The notes under the pieces were generated by a model that worked only from the letters and a program-made list of their open reading frames with translations, made no database searches and was not told the origin of the DNA. Shown one piece after another: positions 55,845 through 64,000 of a stretch of DNA of 64,000 bases. Every line of letters begins with the position of its first letter. Positions within the stretch are counted from its first letter, which is position 1. This DNA comes from Streptomyces sp. NBC_00239 (GTDB lineage Bacteria; Actinomycetota; Actinomycetes; Streptomycetales; Streptomycetaceae): contig NZ_CP108095.1 of NCBI RefSeq assembly GCF_036194065.1, positions 5,828,001 through 5,892,000 on the forward strand, read 5' to 3'. Made by a program: the position numbers and the translations under genes.

Positions 55845-56939
55845 GTGCATGTCGTACTCGCCGGTGGGGGGACCGCCGGCCACATCGAGCCGGCGCTCGC
55901 CCTCGCGGACGCCCTGCGCAGGCAGGACCCTTCCGTGGGCATCACGGCCCTCGGCACGGAACGCGGCCTTGAAACCCGTCTGGTGCCGGAACGCGGCTAC
56001 GAGCTGGGACTGATCCCGGCCGTCCCGCTGCCCCGCAAGCCCACCCCCGAACTGATCACCGTCCCCGGGCGGCTGCGCGGCACGATCAAGGCCGCCGAGC
56101 AGATCCTGGAGCGGACCAAGGCCGACTGCGTCGTCGGCTTCGGCGGCTACGTGGCCCTGCCCGGCTACCTCGCCGCCAAGCGGCTCGGCGTGCCGATCAT
56201 CGTCCACGAGGCCAACGCCCGCCCGGGCCTCGCCAACAAGATCGGCTCCCGCTACGCGGCCGGAGTCGCGGTCTCCACCCCGGACAGCAAGCTCCGCGGC
56301 GCCCGCTACATCGGCATCCCGCTGCGCCGCTCCATCGCGACCCTCGACCGGCCCGCGATGCGCGCCGAGGCGCGGGCGGCCTTCGGCCTCGACCCCAACC
56401 TGCCGACGCTGCTGGTGTCCGGCGGTTCGCAGGGCGCCCGCCGCCTCAACGAGGTGATCCAGCAGATCGCGCCGACGCTCCAGCGCTCGGGCATCCAGAT
56501 CCTGCACGCGGTCGGCCCGAAGAACGAACTGCCGCGTGTCGACAACATGCCCGGGATGCCGCCGTACATCCCGGTACCGTACGTGGACCGGATGGATCTC
56601 GCGTACGCCGCCGCCGACATGATGCTGTGCCGCGCGGGCGCGATGACCGTCGCCGAACTCTCCGCCGTCGGGCTGCCCGCCGCGTACGTGCCGCTGCCGA
56701 TCGGCAACGGCGAACAGCGGCTCAACGCCCAGCCGGTGGTCAAGGCCGGCGGCGGCCTGCTCGTCGACGACGCGGAGCTCAGCACCGGATGGATCCAGAG
56801 CCAGGTCCTCCCGGTGCTCGCGGACCCGCACCGGCTGTACGAGATGTCGCGCGCCGCCGCCGAGTTCGGCCGCCGGGACGCCGACGAGCTGCTGGTCGGC
56901 ATGGTGTACGAGGCGATCGCCGCACACAGGAACCGCTGA
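55845..56939 (+). CDS. murG: Lipid II synthase MurG (GT28)
   Basis: Peripheral membrane glycosyltransferase adding GlcNAc to lipid I. 364 residues; [71 protein letters not shown] and [18 protein letters not shown] are standard. GTG at 55845, 6 bases after the ftsW stop, without a strong Shine-Dalgarno, so it may depend on coupling to ftsW translation. Confidence 0.97.
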   Translation: MHVVLAGGGTAGHIEPALALADALRRQDPSVGITALGTERGLETRLVPERGYELGLIPAVPLPRKPTPELITVPGRLRGTIKAAEQILERTKADCVVGFGGYVALPGYLAAKRLGVPIIVHEANARPGLANKIGSRYAAGVAVSTPDSKLRGARYIGIPLRRSIATLDRPAMRAEARAAFGLDPNLPTLLVSGGSQGARRLNEVIQQIAPTLQRSGIQILHAVGPKNELPRVDNMPGMPPYIPVPYVDRMDLAYAAADMMLCRAGAMTVAELSAVGLPAAYVPLPIGNGEQRLNAQPVVKAGGGLLVDDAELSTGWIQSQVLPVLADPHRLYEMSRAAAEFGRRDADELLVGMVYEAIAAHRNR

Positions 56940-56980
56940 CACCGAGGTCAGGGGAACCACGGACGCAGGAGGCGACAGGA

Positions 56981-57811
56981 GTGGCCGGACCGACGACCGC
57001 GCAGCGCGGTGGCACCAAGGACGCGGCCGGACCTCCCGCGTCGCCCGGCCCGAGGAAGCCGCGGAAGCCGAAACGGGTTTCCGCGGCCGCCCGGCCCCGG
57101 GGCCCGCGCTCCCGCAAGGTCCTCGCGGTGGCGGTCCTGGCCGCCGCCGTCCTCCTCGCGGGCGGCGGCACCTGGGTGCTGTACGGGTCCTCCTGGCTGC
57201 GCGTCGAAAAGGTGGGCATCACCGGCACCGGGGTGCTGACCGCCGAACAGGTCCGCACGGCCGCCGCCGTTCCCGTCGGCGCGCCGATGGCGAGCGTGGA
57301 CACCGACGAGATCGCCGCCCGGGTGCGCGGTGCGCTGCCGCGGATCGACACCGTCGACGTGGTCCGCGCCTGGCCGCACGGAATCGGTCTGAAAGTGACG
57401 GAGCGCAAACCCGTCCTGCTGGTCAAAAAGGGCACGGGATACGTGGAAGTGGACGCCACGGGTGTGCGATTCGCCACGGTCGCCAAGGCTCCCGCAGGCG
57501 TTCCGGAACTGCGGCTGGACGCGGAGGAGTCGCCGAGTCTGCGACGCTTCGGCGAGGAGCGGCTGCTGCACGAGGCGGTCGGCATCGCGGCGGAGCTGCC
57601 CCCGGCGGTCGCGCGGGACACCCGGACGATGCGGGTCCGCTCGTACGATTCCGTGGTACTGGAGTTGACCCGGGGCCGTACGGTCGTGTGGGGCAGCGCC
57701 GAACAGGGGGAGTCGAAGGCCCGCACGCTGACCGCTCTGATGAAGGCGGCGCCGGGCGCGACGCAGTTCGATGTGAGCGCTCCCACCGCCCCTGCGGTGA
57801 GCGGGAGTTGA
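56981..57811 (+). CDS. ftsQ: Cell division protein FtsQ (POTRA)
   Basis: 276 residues, bitopic. A basic cytoplasmic segment of about 45 residues, one helix (VLAVAVLAAAVLLAGGGTWV) and the POTRA domain beginning LRVEKVGITGTGVLTAEQVR are followed by the FtsQ domain (RAWPHGIGLKVTERKPVLLV). GTG 56981 has AGGAGG 8 bases upstream. It bridges FtsL/FtsI in the divisome. The gene is followed by a 285-base region before ftsZ with its own signals. Confidence 0.93.
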   Translation: MAGPTTAQRGGTKDAAGPPASPGPRKPRKPKRVSAAARPRGPRSRKVLAVAVLAAAVLLAGGGTWVLYGSSWLRVEKVGITGTGVLTAEQVRTAAAVPVGAPMASVDTDEIAARVRGALPRIDTVDVVRAWPHGIGLKVTERKPVLLVKKGTGYVEVDATGVRFATVAKAPAGVPELRLDAEESPSLRRFGEERLLHEAVGIAAELPPAVARDTRTMRVRSYDSVVLELTRGRTVVWGSAEQGESKARTLTALMKAAPGATQFDVSAPTAPAVSGS

Positions 57812-58096
57812 CGCGAGGTCGAACAGCGGCGCACCCTGGTTGGCCAGCGATCCGGGTGATCACATAGGGTGAAAAGAAAAACGGGAGGTTCGGCGTGTTC
57901 GTTGAACGCGCGCCACTTGTCGACTTAGTGTCCTGTTCGGAAGAGTCCAAGGAACAGACACACAGTTAACCCTAAACTTCAGGGTTAGGGTTCGGGTCGG
58001 CAGTCGCGCTGTCGAACCGCCCCCTTTTCGGCATCAGTCGTCGCACCGCAGGCCCGCGAGGCGGCGACACGTAACTCGAGGCGAGAGGCCTTCGAC
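57812..58096 (+). promoter_or_regulatory. ftsQ-ftsZ intergenic control region
   Basis: Known in S. coelicolor to hold several ftsZ promoters, one developmentally induced. Here I see TAGGGT (57865-57870), TTGAAC (57902-57907) 18 bases before TAGTGT (57926-57931), a 7-bp stem TAACCCT/AGGGTTA (57967-57987), and a GACAC (58066-58070) that fits the WhiA-bound motif. A small ORF with a TTA codon lies within (57895-57969). Confidence 0.75.
57895..57969 (+). CDS. Candidate upstream ORF with TTA codon before ftsZ
   Basis: A 24-codon frame (VFVERAPLVDLVSCSEESKE then QTHS) starts at GTG with ACGGGAGG six bases upstream, a near-ideal Shine-Dalgarno. Codon 11 is TTA, the rare leucine codon read only by the bldA tRNA in Streptomyces. 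Its TAA stop coincides with the first bases of the TAACCCT/AGGGTTA hairpin. It is not known to me as an annotated gene. It could be translated and act on ftsZ, or be chance. Confidence 0.35.
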   Translation: MFVERAPLVDLVSCSEESKEQTHS

Positions 58097-59314
58097 GTGG
58101 CAGCACCGCAGAACTACCTCGCAGTCATCAAGGTCATCGGTGTCGGCGGCGGTGGTGTCAATGCCATCAACCGAATGATCGAGGTCGGTCTCAAGGGCGT
58201 CGAGTTCATCGCCATCAACACGGACGCCCAGGCGCTGTTGATGAGCGACGCCGACGTCAAGCTCGACGTCGGCCGGGAACTGACCCGCGGCCTTGGCGCC
58301 GGCGCCAACCCGGCAGTCGGCCGCAAGGCGGCAGAGGACCACCGCGAGGAGATCGAGGAGGTCCTCAAGGGGGCCGACATGGTCTTCGTCACCGCCGGCG
58401 AAGGCGGCGGCACCGGCACCGGCGGCGCACCCGTCGTCGCCAACATCGCGCGCTCGCTGGGCGCCCTCACGATCGGTGTGGTCACCCGGCCGTTCACCTT
58501 CGAGGGCCGCCGCCGCGCGAACCAGGCGGAGGACGGCATCGCCGAGCTCCGCGAAGAGGTCGACACCCTCATCGTCATCCCCAACGACCGGCTGCTGTCC
58601 ATCTCGGACCGCCAGGTCAGCGTGCTCGACGCCTTCAAGTCGGCCGACCAGGTCCTGCTCTCGGGCGTCCAGGGCATCACCGACCTGATCACCACCCCGG
58701 GTCTGATCAACCTCGACTTCGCCGACGTCAAGTCCGTGATGTCCGAGGCCGGCTCGGCGCTCATGGGCATCGGTTCGGCCCGCGGCGACGACCGCGCGGT
58801 GGCCGCGGCCGAGATGGCGATCTCCTCGCCGCTCCTGGAGGCGTCCATCGACGGCGCCCGTGGCGTGCTGCTCTCCATCTCCGGCGGCTCGGACCTCGGT
58901 CTCTTCGAGATCAACGAGGCCGCGCAGCTGGTCAGCGAGGCCGCGCACCCCGAGGCCAACATCATCTTCGGCGCCGTCATCGACGACGCCCTGGGCGACG
59001 AGGTGCGGGTCACCGTCATCGCGGCCGGCTTCGACGGCGGACAGCCGCCTGCCCGCCGGGACAACGTGATCGGCGCCGCGTCCACCAAGCGCGAGGAGCC
59101 CGCGGCCCCGGTCCGCGCCGCCGAGCCGGCCCGGCCCGCCTTCGGCGGCCTCGGCTCGGTCACCCCGCGCGAGGATCCCCCGGCCCCGGTCGAGGCGATC
59201 CCCGTCGTCGAGGTGCCGGCCACCCCGACGGCCACCGCCCCGCAGGTCCCGACGGCCCGGCCGTACCAGGACAGCCCCGCCGAAGAGCTGGATGTCCCGG
59301 ACTTCTTGAAGTGA
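58097..59314 (+). CDS. ftsZ: Cell division GTPase FtsZ
   Basis: Tubulin homologue forming the septal ring ladders. 405 residues; the GTP tubulin signature GGGTGTGG (103-110) and the T7 loop [11 protein letters not shown] are intact, and the C-terminal peptide ending DVPDFLK recruits SepF and others. The linker from about 317 to 390 is Pro/Ala-rich and disordered. GTG start with GAGAGG upstream. Its stop overlaps the pgeF start (GTGA). Expression is probably controlled by the 285-base region upstream. Confidence 0.98.
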   Translation: MAAPQNYLAVIKVIGVGGGGVNAINRMIEVGLKGVEFIAINTDAQALLMSDADVKLDVGRELTRGLGAGANPAVGRKAAEDHREEIEEVLKGADMVFVTAGEGGGTGTGGAPVVANIARSLGALTIGVVTRPFTFEGRRRANQAEDGIAELREEVDTLIVIPNDRLLSISDRQVSVLDAFKSADQVLLSGVQGITDLITTPGLINLDFADVKSVMSEAGSALMGIGSARGDDRAVAAAEMAISSPLLEASIDGARGVLLSISGGSDLGLFEINEAAQLVSEAAHPEANIIFGAVIDDALGDEVRVTVIAAGFDGGQPPARRDNVIGAASTKREEPAAPVRAAEPARPAFGGLGSVTPREDPPAPVEAIPVVEVPATPTATAPQVPTARPYQDSPAEELDVPDFLK

Positions 59315-60042
59315 TAGGCGAGCAGCACACTGTGAGCGGCGCGCACTTCGCCTTCACCGACCGGTGGGGCGGAGTGAGCGCCGTTCCGTACGAGGAGCTC
59401 AATCTCGGCGGCGCCGTGGGGGACGACCCGGCCGCTGTGCTGGCCAACCGGACGCGCGCCGCGCAGGCCCTGGGCATCGACCCGGGCCGGGTGGTCTGGA
59501 TGAACCAGGTGCACGGCCGGGACGTGGCCGTGGTCGACGGGGCATGGGAAGACGGCGCGGCCGTCCCCGCCGTGGACGCGGTGGTGACCGCCCGCCGGGG
59601 AGTGGCGCTCGCGGTGCTCACCGCCGACTGCACCCCGGTCCTGCTGGCCGACCCGGTCGCCGGGATCGCGGCCGCCGCCCACGCCGGGCGGCCCGGACTG
59701 GTCGCGGGCGTCGTGCCCGCCGCCGTCGAGGCGATGACCGCACTGGGTGCGGACCCCGGCCGGATCACCGCCCGCACCGGCCCCGCCGTCTGCGGGCGCT
59801 GCTACGAAGTCCCCGCGCGGATGCGGGACGAGGTGGCGGCGGTGGTGCCCGAGGCCCACGCGGAGACCAGCTGGGGAACGCCCGCCGTCGACGTGGTCGC
59901 CGGGGTGCACGCGCAGCTGGCCGCCCTGGGCGTCGAGGACGTGCGGCGTTCGCCGTTCTGCACCCTTGAGTCCCGCGACCACTTCTCGTACCGCCGCGAC
60001 CGGGTGACCGGGCGGCTTGCCGGATATGTCTGGTTGGATTGA
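59311..60042 (+). CDS. pgeF: Laccase-domain peptidoglycan editing factor PgeF (YlmD)
   Basis: 243 residues; [26 protein letters not shown] and [15 protein letters not shown] carry the zinc ligand His-Cys-His of the laccase domain. [19 protein letters not shown] completes the family. Proteins of this type remove mis-incorporated serine in UDP-MurNAc peptide. GTG 59311 overlaps the ftsZ stop, so translation is coupled to ftsZ. Retains the usual position after ftsZ in actinobacteria. Confidence 0.93.
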   Translation: MIGEQHTVSGAHFAFTDRWGGVSAVPYEELNLGGAVGDDPAAVLANRTRAAQALGIDPGRVVWMNQVHGRDVAVVDGAWEDGAAVPAVDAVVTARRGVALAVLTADCTPVLLADPVAGIAAAAHAGRPGLVAGVVPAAVEAMTALGADPGRITARTGPAVCGRCYEVPARMRDEVAAVVPEAHAETSWGTPAVDVVAGVHAQLAALGVEDVRRSPFCTLESRDHFSYRRDRVTGRLAGYVWLD

Positions 60043-60045
60043 AAG

Positions 60046-60765
60046 ATGACGGACCGTAAGTCAGAGCTCGCCGCGAACCTGGCGCGGGTGGAGGGACGCA
60101 TCGCGTCCGCCTGCTCCGCGGCCGGGCGCAAGCGGGAAGAGGTGACGCTCGTCGTCGTCACCAAGACCTACCCCGCGAGCGACGTACGGCTGCTGGCCGA
60201 GCTGGGCGTCCGTCATGTGGCGGAGAACAAGGACCAGGACGCCGCCCCGAAGGCCGCGGCCTGTGCGGATCTGCCGCTGACCTGGCACTTCGTCGGCCAG
60301 TTGCAGACCAACAAGGTTCGTTCCGTGGCCGGATATGCGCAGATCGTGCAGTCGGTCGATCGCCCGAAGCTGGTCACCGCGCTCTCCGCGGCGGCCGAGC
60401 GGGCCGGCCGCGAACTCGGCTGCCTCCTCCAGGTGGCGCTCGACGCGGAGTCGGGCACCCGGGGGGAGCGCGGCGGCGCCGCCCCGGACCAGATCGACGA
60501 ACTGGCCCGGCTCGTGACGGATGCTCCGGGATTGCGCCTCGACGGCCTCATGACGGTGGCGCCGCTCTCGGGTCCGTACGCGGGTCGCGAACAGGCCGCG
60601 TTCGCACGACTGGTGGAATTGTCATCCCGCCTGCGCGCTGCTCATCCGACTGCCACGATGGTCTCGGCGGGGATGAGCGGTGACCTCGAACAGGCCGTGG
60701 CGGCCGGAGCGACACATGTGCGCGTCGGTACTGCGGTACTCGGAGACCGACCCCGCCTCGGGTAA
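60046..60765 (+). CDS. ylmE: PLP homeostasis protein YlmE (YggS family)
   Basis: 239 residues, TIM barrel with Lys40 in VVVTKTYPAS as the PLP-binding lysine; GVRHVAENKDQDA, WHFVGQLQTNK and VSAGMSGDLEQAVAAGATHV complete the family. The conserved residue in the catalytic Lys motif is intact. It follows pgeF after 3 bases. Family proteins buffer pyridoxal phosphate; in Streptomyces the gene accompanies sepF. Confidence 0.94.
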   Translation: MTDRKSELAANLARVEGRIASACSAAGRKREEVTLVVVTKTYPASDVRLLAELGVRHVAENKDQDAAPKAAACADLPLTWHFVGQLQTNKVRSVAGYAQIVQSVDRPKLVTALSAAAERAGRELGCLLQVALDAESGTRGERGGAAPDQIDELARLVTDAPGLRLDGLMTVAPLSGPYAGREQAAFARLVELSSRLRAAHPTATMVSAGMSGDLEQAVAAGATHVRVGTAVLGDRPRLG

Positions 60766-60914
60766 CGTCGCCAAGCAAGTCGGACCACAGCAGAAAATAT
60801 GGTCAATCCCACTGATGAGCGGGCAGACCACGTGGATCGCGGGCACTTGGCGCCTTGGTGACAAAACTGACACTGGCGGCAGACCGATCCACCACAGAGC
60901 GGAGGACTCAGAGC

Positions 60915-61523
60915 ATGGCCGGCGCGATGCGCAAGATGGCGGTCTACCTCGGCCTCGTGGAGGACGATGGATACGACGGCCCGGGGTTCGACCCCGACGA
61001 CGAGTTCGAGCCCGAGCCCGAACCGGAACGGGACCGCCGGCGGCATCAGCCTCCGCATCAGCCCGCACAACAGGACGAACCGGTACGAGCTGTACAGCCG
61101 CCGGCGCAGCGCGAACCCATCTCACAACCGGTGGAAAGTGGACGTCCGGCGCGAATCGCCCCCGTGGCATCCATCACACCTGAACGACCGAGCCTGGAGA
61201 AGAACGCCCCCGTGATCATGCCCAAGGTCGTGTCCGAGCGGGAGCCGTACCGCATCACGACACTGCACCCCCGGACGTACAACGAGGCCCGTACCATCGG
61301 GGAACACTTCCGCGAAGGCACCCCCGTGATCATGAATCTCACGGAGATGGACGACACCGATGCGAAGCGACTTGTCGACTTTGCGGCCGGTCTGGTCTTC
61401 GGCCTGCATGGCAGCATTGAACGCGTGACTCAGAAGGTGTTCCTGCTGTCTCCTGCTAACGTCGATGTCACGGCGGAGGACAAGGCCCGTATTGCAGAGG
61501 GTGGGTTCTTCAACCAGAGCTAG
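60915..61523 (+). CDS. sepF: Cell division protein SepF
   Basis: FtsZ membrane anchor of 202 residues. [18 protein letters not shown] is the N-terminal amphipathic membrane-binding helix region; a charged disordered linker of about 95 residues follows, then the SepF core ([55 protein letters not shown]). ATG 60915 has GGAGG 9 bases upstream. The 149-base gap from ylmE holds TTGGTGACAAAACTGACAC, possibly its own promoter. It partners FtsZ through its C-terminal peptide. Confidence 0.96.
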   Translation: MAGAMRKMAVYLGLVEDDGYDGPGFDPDDEFEPEPEPERDRRRHQPPHQPAQQDEPVRAVQPPAQREPISQPVESGRPARIAPVASITPERPSLEKNAPVIMPKVVSEREPYRITTLHPRTYNEARTIGEHFREGTPVIMNLTEMDDTDAKRLVDFAAGLVFGLHGSIERVTQKVFLLSPANVDVTAEDKARIAEGGFFNQS

Positions 61524-61619
61524 ACAGGTTTTCGGTCCTGGGGCCGGAAGAGAGACCGGGAACGAACGGTCCGGCCGACGCGGCCGGAGCGGTGAAGGCA
61601 GGGGAGAGGGAAGCGCGGG

Positions 61620-61910
61620 ATGGGCGTCGCACTACAGGTGGTCTACATCGCTCTGATGTGCTTCCTCATCGTGCTGATCTTCCGACTGGTGATGGACTAC
61701 GTCTTCCAGTTCGCACGTTCATGGGAACCCGGGAAGGCGATGGTGGTCGTTCTGGAGGCCACCTACACTGTCACCGATCCACCGCTCAAGCTTCTGCGGC
61801 GGTTCATTCCGCCGCTGCGTCTCGGGGGCGTGGCACTCGACCTGTCCTTCTTCGTTCTGATGATCATCGTCTACATCCTGATCTCCATCGTGAGCGGCTT
61901 CGCGAGATGA
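61620..61910 (+). CDS. YggT-family membrane protein
   Basis: 96 residues with two hydrophobic segments, VVYIALMCFLIVLIFRLVMD and LDLSFFVLMIIVYILISIVS, separated by a basic stretch with RRFIPPLRL. The YggT family is placed between sepF and divIVA in most actinobacteria and is involved in membrane organisation. ATG with GGGAGAGGGAAG upstream. Its stop overlaps the ATG of a 27-codon minigene that ends at the divIVA start. Confidence 0.93.
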   Translation: MGVALQVVYIALMCFLIVLIFRLVMDYVFQFARSWEPGKAMVVVLEATYTVTDPPLKLLRRFIPPLRLGGVALDLSFFVLMIIVYILISIVSGFAR

Positions 61911-61990
61911 CCCAGATGAGGATGACCGCGGACGATACGGTCTTGCCGACTGCCGACGACTACGTAGAGGTGAAGAAGAGATGCCGCTGA
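61907..61990 (+). CDS. Candidate minigene between yggT and divIVA
   Basis: Frame MTQMRMTADDTVLPTADDYV followed by EVKKRCR, 27 codons. Its ATG overlaps the yggT stop (ATGA), and it runs through the divIVA Shine-Dalgarno to stop 8 bases inside divIVA in another frame. High GC3 and acidic-then-basic composition make it plausible. It may relay ribosomes to divIVA. Confidence 0.4.
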   Translation: MTQMRMTADDTVLPTADDYVEVKKRCR

Positions 61991-63153
61991 CCCCTGAGGA
62001 CGTGCGGAACAAGCAGTTCACGACCGTCCGCCTGCGAGAAGGCTACGACGAGGACGAGGTCGATGCCTTCCTCGACGAGGTCGAAGGCGAACTGACCCGC
62101 CTGCTGCGCGAGAACGAGGACCTGCGCGCGAAGCTGGCCGCCGCGACGCGTGCCGCCGCGCAGAACCAGCAGCAGCAGGGCATGCGCAAGCCTGAGCCCC
62201 AGGACCAGCGCGGCCCCGGTGCACCCGTGCCCGCCGCCATATCCGGCCCGCCGGTCCAGCAGCAGCCCCCGCAGATGGGTCCGCCCCAGCTGCCCGGTGG
62301 TGCGCCGCAGCTCCCGCCCGGCCCCGGTGGACACGGTCCGCAGGGTCCCGGCCCGATGGGCGGCCCCATGGGCGGCCCGATGCAGCACCCGATGCAGGGC
62401 AACCCCTCCATGGGTGGCCAGAACCCGATGGGTCAGCCCATGGGTCAGCAGATGCAGCAGCCCATGCAGCAGCAGATGCAGCCGCCGATGCAGCAGCAGA
62501 TGCAGCAGCACCAGCCGCCGCAGCTGCCGCAGGGCCAGGGTCCTGGTGGCGACAGCGCCGCCCGTGTCCTGTCGCTCGCGCAGCAGACCGCGGACCAGGC
62601 GATCGCGGAGGCCCGTTCCGAGGCCAACAAGATCGTCGGCGAGGCTCGTTCGCGCGCCGAGGGCCTGGAGCGGGACGCCCGCGCCAAGGCCGACGCGCTG
62701 GAGCGGGACGCGCAGGAGAAGCATCGCGTCGCGATGGGCTCCCTGGAGTCCGCCCGCGCCACGCTGGAGCGCAAGGTCGAGGACCTGCGCGGCTTCGAGC
62801 GCGAGTACCGCACGCGTCTGAAGTCGTACCTGGAGAGCCAGCTGCGTCAGCTGGAGACCCAGGCCGACGACTCGCTCGCGCCGCCGCGTACCCCCGCGAC
62901 CGCTTCGCTGCCGCCGGCTCCGCAGCCTTCGATGGCTCCCGCCGGGTCGATGGGCGGCCACTCCATGGGCGGTCCCTCGCCGATGGGTGGGCCTTCGCCG
63001 ATGGGTGGCGGACCGTCCTACGGTGGCGGGCAGCAGCAGATGTCGCCCGCGATGACGCAGCCGATGGCTCCGGTGCGGCCGGCTGCTCCGCAGCCGATGC
63101 AGCAGGCGCCGTCTCCCATGCGCGGCTTCCTGATCGACGAGGACGACAACTGA
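61981..63153 (+). CDS. divIVA: Polar growth protein DivIVA
   Basis: 390 residues. N-terminal membrane-binding domain and first coiled coil (LTPEDVRNKQFTTVRLREGY, then DEDEVDAFLDEVEGEL), a Met/Gln/Pro/Gly-rich linker of about 130 residues with MQQQMQ-type repeats, a second long coiled coil (QTADQAIAEARSEANKIVGE, to about 300), and a Pro/Met/Gly-rich tail ending RGFLIDEDDN. This is the large Streptomyces form that marks hyphal tips and is essential. ATG with GAGGTGAAGAAG upstream. Ends before a strong terminator. Confidence 0.97.
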   Translation: MPLTPEDVRNKQFTTVRLREGYDEDEVDAFLDEVEGELTRLLRENEDLRAKLAAATRAAAQNQQQQGMRKPEPQDQRGPGAPVPAAISGPPVQQQPPQMGPPQLPGGAPQLPPGPGGHGPQGPGPMGGPMGGPMQHPMQGNPSMGGQNPMGQPMGQQMQQPMQQQMQPPMQQQMQQHQPPQLPQGQGPGGDSAARVLSLAQQTADQAIAEARSEANKIVGEARSRAEGLERDARAKADALERDAQEKHRVAMGSLESARATLERKVEDLRGFEREYRTRLKSYLESQLRQLETQADDSLAPPRTPATASLPPAPQPSMAPAGSMGGHSMGGPSPMGGPSPMGGGPSYGGGQQQMSPAMTQPMAPVRPAAPQPMQQAPSPMRGFLIDEDDN

Positions 63154-63192
63154 CGGGGCGCGCGCTGAGCGCATAGCCGTCGGCAGGCTGTC

Positions 63193-63238
63193 AGGGCCGG
63201 GCCCCTGGATCCCCTAGTGGATCCGGGGGCCCGGCCCT
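63193..63238. terminator. Strong terminator at the end of the division cluster
   Basis: A 20-base arm from 63193 (AGGGCCGGGCCCC...) pairs with 63219-63238 with one G-T type mismatch over the loop CCTAGT, followed by TTT. It can stop divIVA transcription and, read from the other side, that of ileS. Confidence 0.9.
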
Positions 63239-63340
63239 TTCGCGTGCGGGCCGGTTCCCGGGCGGGCGGCGTGGGGTGCCCTGCGGGGCTGGTCCCCTAC
63301 CCGCCCTTTCGCCGTTTCCCGGGGCTCCGCCCCGGACCCC

Positions 63341-63486
63341 GCGCCTCAAACGCCGGCGAGGCTGGAATGTGCCGCTGTGCGGCAACATCGAGTCCGTCCG
63401 GCGCCACACCCCCGCGCCTCAAACGCCGGCGAGGCTGGAATGTGCCGCTGCCCGGCAGCATCGAGTCCGTCCGGCGCCCCCGCTTT
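63341..63486. repeat. 73-bp direct repeat of the palindromic family
   Basis: Two copies beginning GCGCCTCAAACGCCGGCGAG (63341 and 63414) are near-identical for about 70 bases, including CTGGAATGTGCCGCTG and ATCGAGTCCGTCCGGCGCC. They fill the gene-free stretch between the divIVA terminator and the ileS terminator (63154-63565). No gene is supported in this interval. Confidence 0.88.
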
Positions 63487-63511
63487 CGGGAAAGGGCGGG
63501 GTGGGGAAACA

Positions 63512-63543
63512 GAAACGGCGCCCCCCGGAGGGGGCGCCGTTTC
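63512..63543 (-). terminator. Terminator of ileS
   Basis: GAAACGGCGCCCCC and GGGGGCGCCGTTTC form a perfect 14-bp stem over a 4-base loop, 22 bases downstream of the minus-strand ileS stop and followed on that strand by TGTTTCC. Confidence 0.9.
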
Positions 63544-63565
63544 GGGCGGCGGGGCCGCAGGGCGG

Positions 63566-64000
63566 TTACGCCTTGCGGAGGCGGAAGGTCAGGGACAGGG
63601 ACTCGTCCGTGAACGGGTCACCGTACGTGCCGTCCGCCTCGCCGGCGGCGTAGTCCGTGGCGAGGACCTCGTCCGCGATCAGCGCCGCGTGGTCCGTCAG
63701 GGCCGTGACGACCTCGTCGGACTCGGCGGACCACCGCAGGGCGATGCGGTCGGCCACGTCGAGGCCCGAGTTCTTGCGGGCCTCCTGGATCAGCCGGATC
63801 GCGTCGCGGGCCAGGCCCGCCAGCCGCAGCTCCGGGGTGATCTCCAGGTCGAGGGCGACGGTCGCGCCCGCGTCGGAGGCCACGGACCAGCCCTCGCGCG
63901 GGGTCTCGGTGATGATGACCTCCTCGGGGGAGAGGGCCACCTCCTCGCCGTCGACGGTCACGGTGGCGTTGCCGGCGCGCAGGGCCAGGGACAGCGCGGC
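63566..64000 (-). CDS. ileS: Isoleucyl-tRNA synthetase, C-terminal part (cut by window edge)
   Basis: 144 residues of the C-terminus; the frame is open to the window end. VALDLEITPELRLAGLARDA, then IRLIQEARKNSGLDVADRIAL, is typical of the C-terminal anticodon-side region of actinobacterial IleRS (DUF5915). ALTDHAALIADEVLATDYAA follows. Catalytic HIGH and KMSKS motifs lie outside the window. Convergent to divIVA, with a perfect terminator after the stop. Confidence 0.88.
   Translation of the reverse strand, partial: AALSLALRAGNATVTVDGEEVALSPEEVIITETPREGWSVASDAGATVALDLEITPELRLAGLARDAIRLIQEARKNSGLDVADRIALRWSAESDEVVTALTDHAALIADEVLATDYAAGEADGTYGDPFTDESLSLTFRLRKA

Noticed and set aside
57981..57992. 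Telomere-like AGGGTTAGGG before ftsZ
   Set aside because: Resemblance to eukaryotic telomere repeats is coincidental; the bases belong to a hairpin and there are fewer than two full copies.

Overview
This window is a very GC-rich actinobacterial chromosome segment, almost certainly from Streptomyces. Supporting signs are GTG and TTG starts, many start codons only 6-7 bases after a TANNNT hexamer (likely leaderless mRNAs), a dcw cluster without mraZ, a sepF-yggT-divIVA tail, and a core gene order that, from memory of family knowledge, follows the glkA-to-ileS region of S. coelicolor in inverted numbering. No tRNA, rRNA, CRISPR array, insertion sequence or prophage is visible, so this is core rather than accessory DNA. 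|| Layout: bases 1-14715 carry a truncated class I cholesterol oxidase, a fatty acyl-CoA ligase, a phosphoesterase, an ArsA-like NTPase, ROK glucokinase (glkA), an EEP hydrolase, an esterase, an acyltransferase, a MacRS-like two-component system and a phosphofructokinase with a PPi-type active site. Bases 15200-18840 hold aromatic amino acid genes: a fused anthranilate synthase behind a Trp-codon leader peptide and attenuator, divergent from class II DAHP synthase. Bases 18870-20511 hold iron storage (bfd with an iron box, bfr) and a Moco oxidoreductase. Bases 20511-30571 hold endonuclease IV, a four-PASTA Ser/Thr kinase, thiO-thiS-thiG behind a TPP riboswitch, a ferredoxin-reductase-like flavoprotein, an Rv2175c-like DNA-binding protein, thiE and metF. 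|| Bases 30680-44656 hold a phytoene-desaturase-like flavoprotein, small membrane proteins, a methyltransferase, a HEPN protein, an ABC-ATPase/YhgE/TetR operon with a near-perfect operator, a MoxR-DUF58-transglutaminase operon and a beta-carbonic anhydrase. From about 44830 a sigma70-type promoter starts the division and cell wall cluster rsmH-ftsL-ftsI-murE-murF-mraY-murD-ftsW-murG-ftsQ-ftsZ-pgeF-ylmE-sepF-yggT-divIVA, much of it coupled by ATGA/GTGA overlaps. A strong hairpin ends it, facing the 3' end of ileS. || The most interesting non-gene signals are a 24-codon ORF with a good Shine-Dalgarno and a TTA codon between ftsQ and ftsZ, followed by a hairpin; three other minigenes whose stops overlap the starts of ftsL, ftsI and divIVA; the trp attenuator; the TetR operator; a Crp-like site before pfkA; two P-loops with Arg instead of Lys; and a family of palindromic intergenic repeats (core GCCTCAAACGCCGGCGAGGC) at five loci. 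I found no clearly new multi-gene system.
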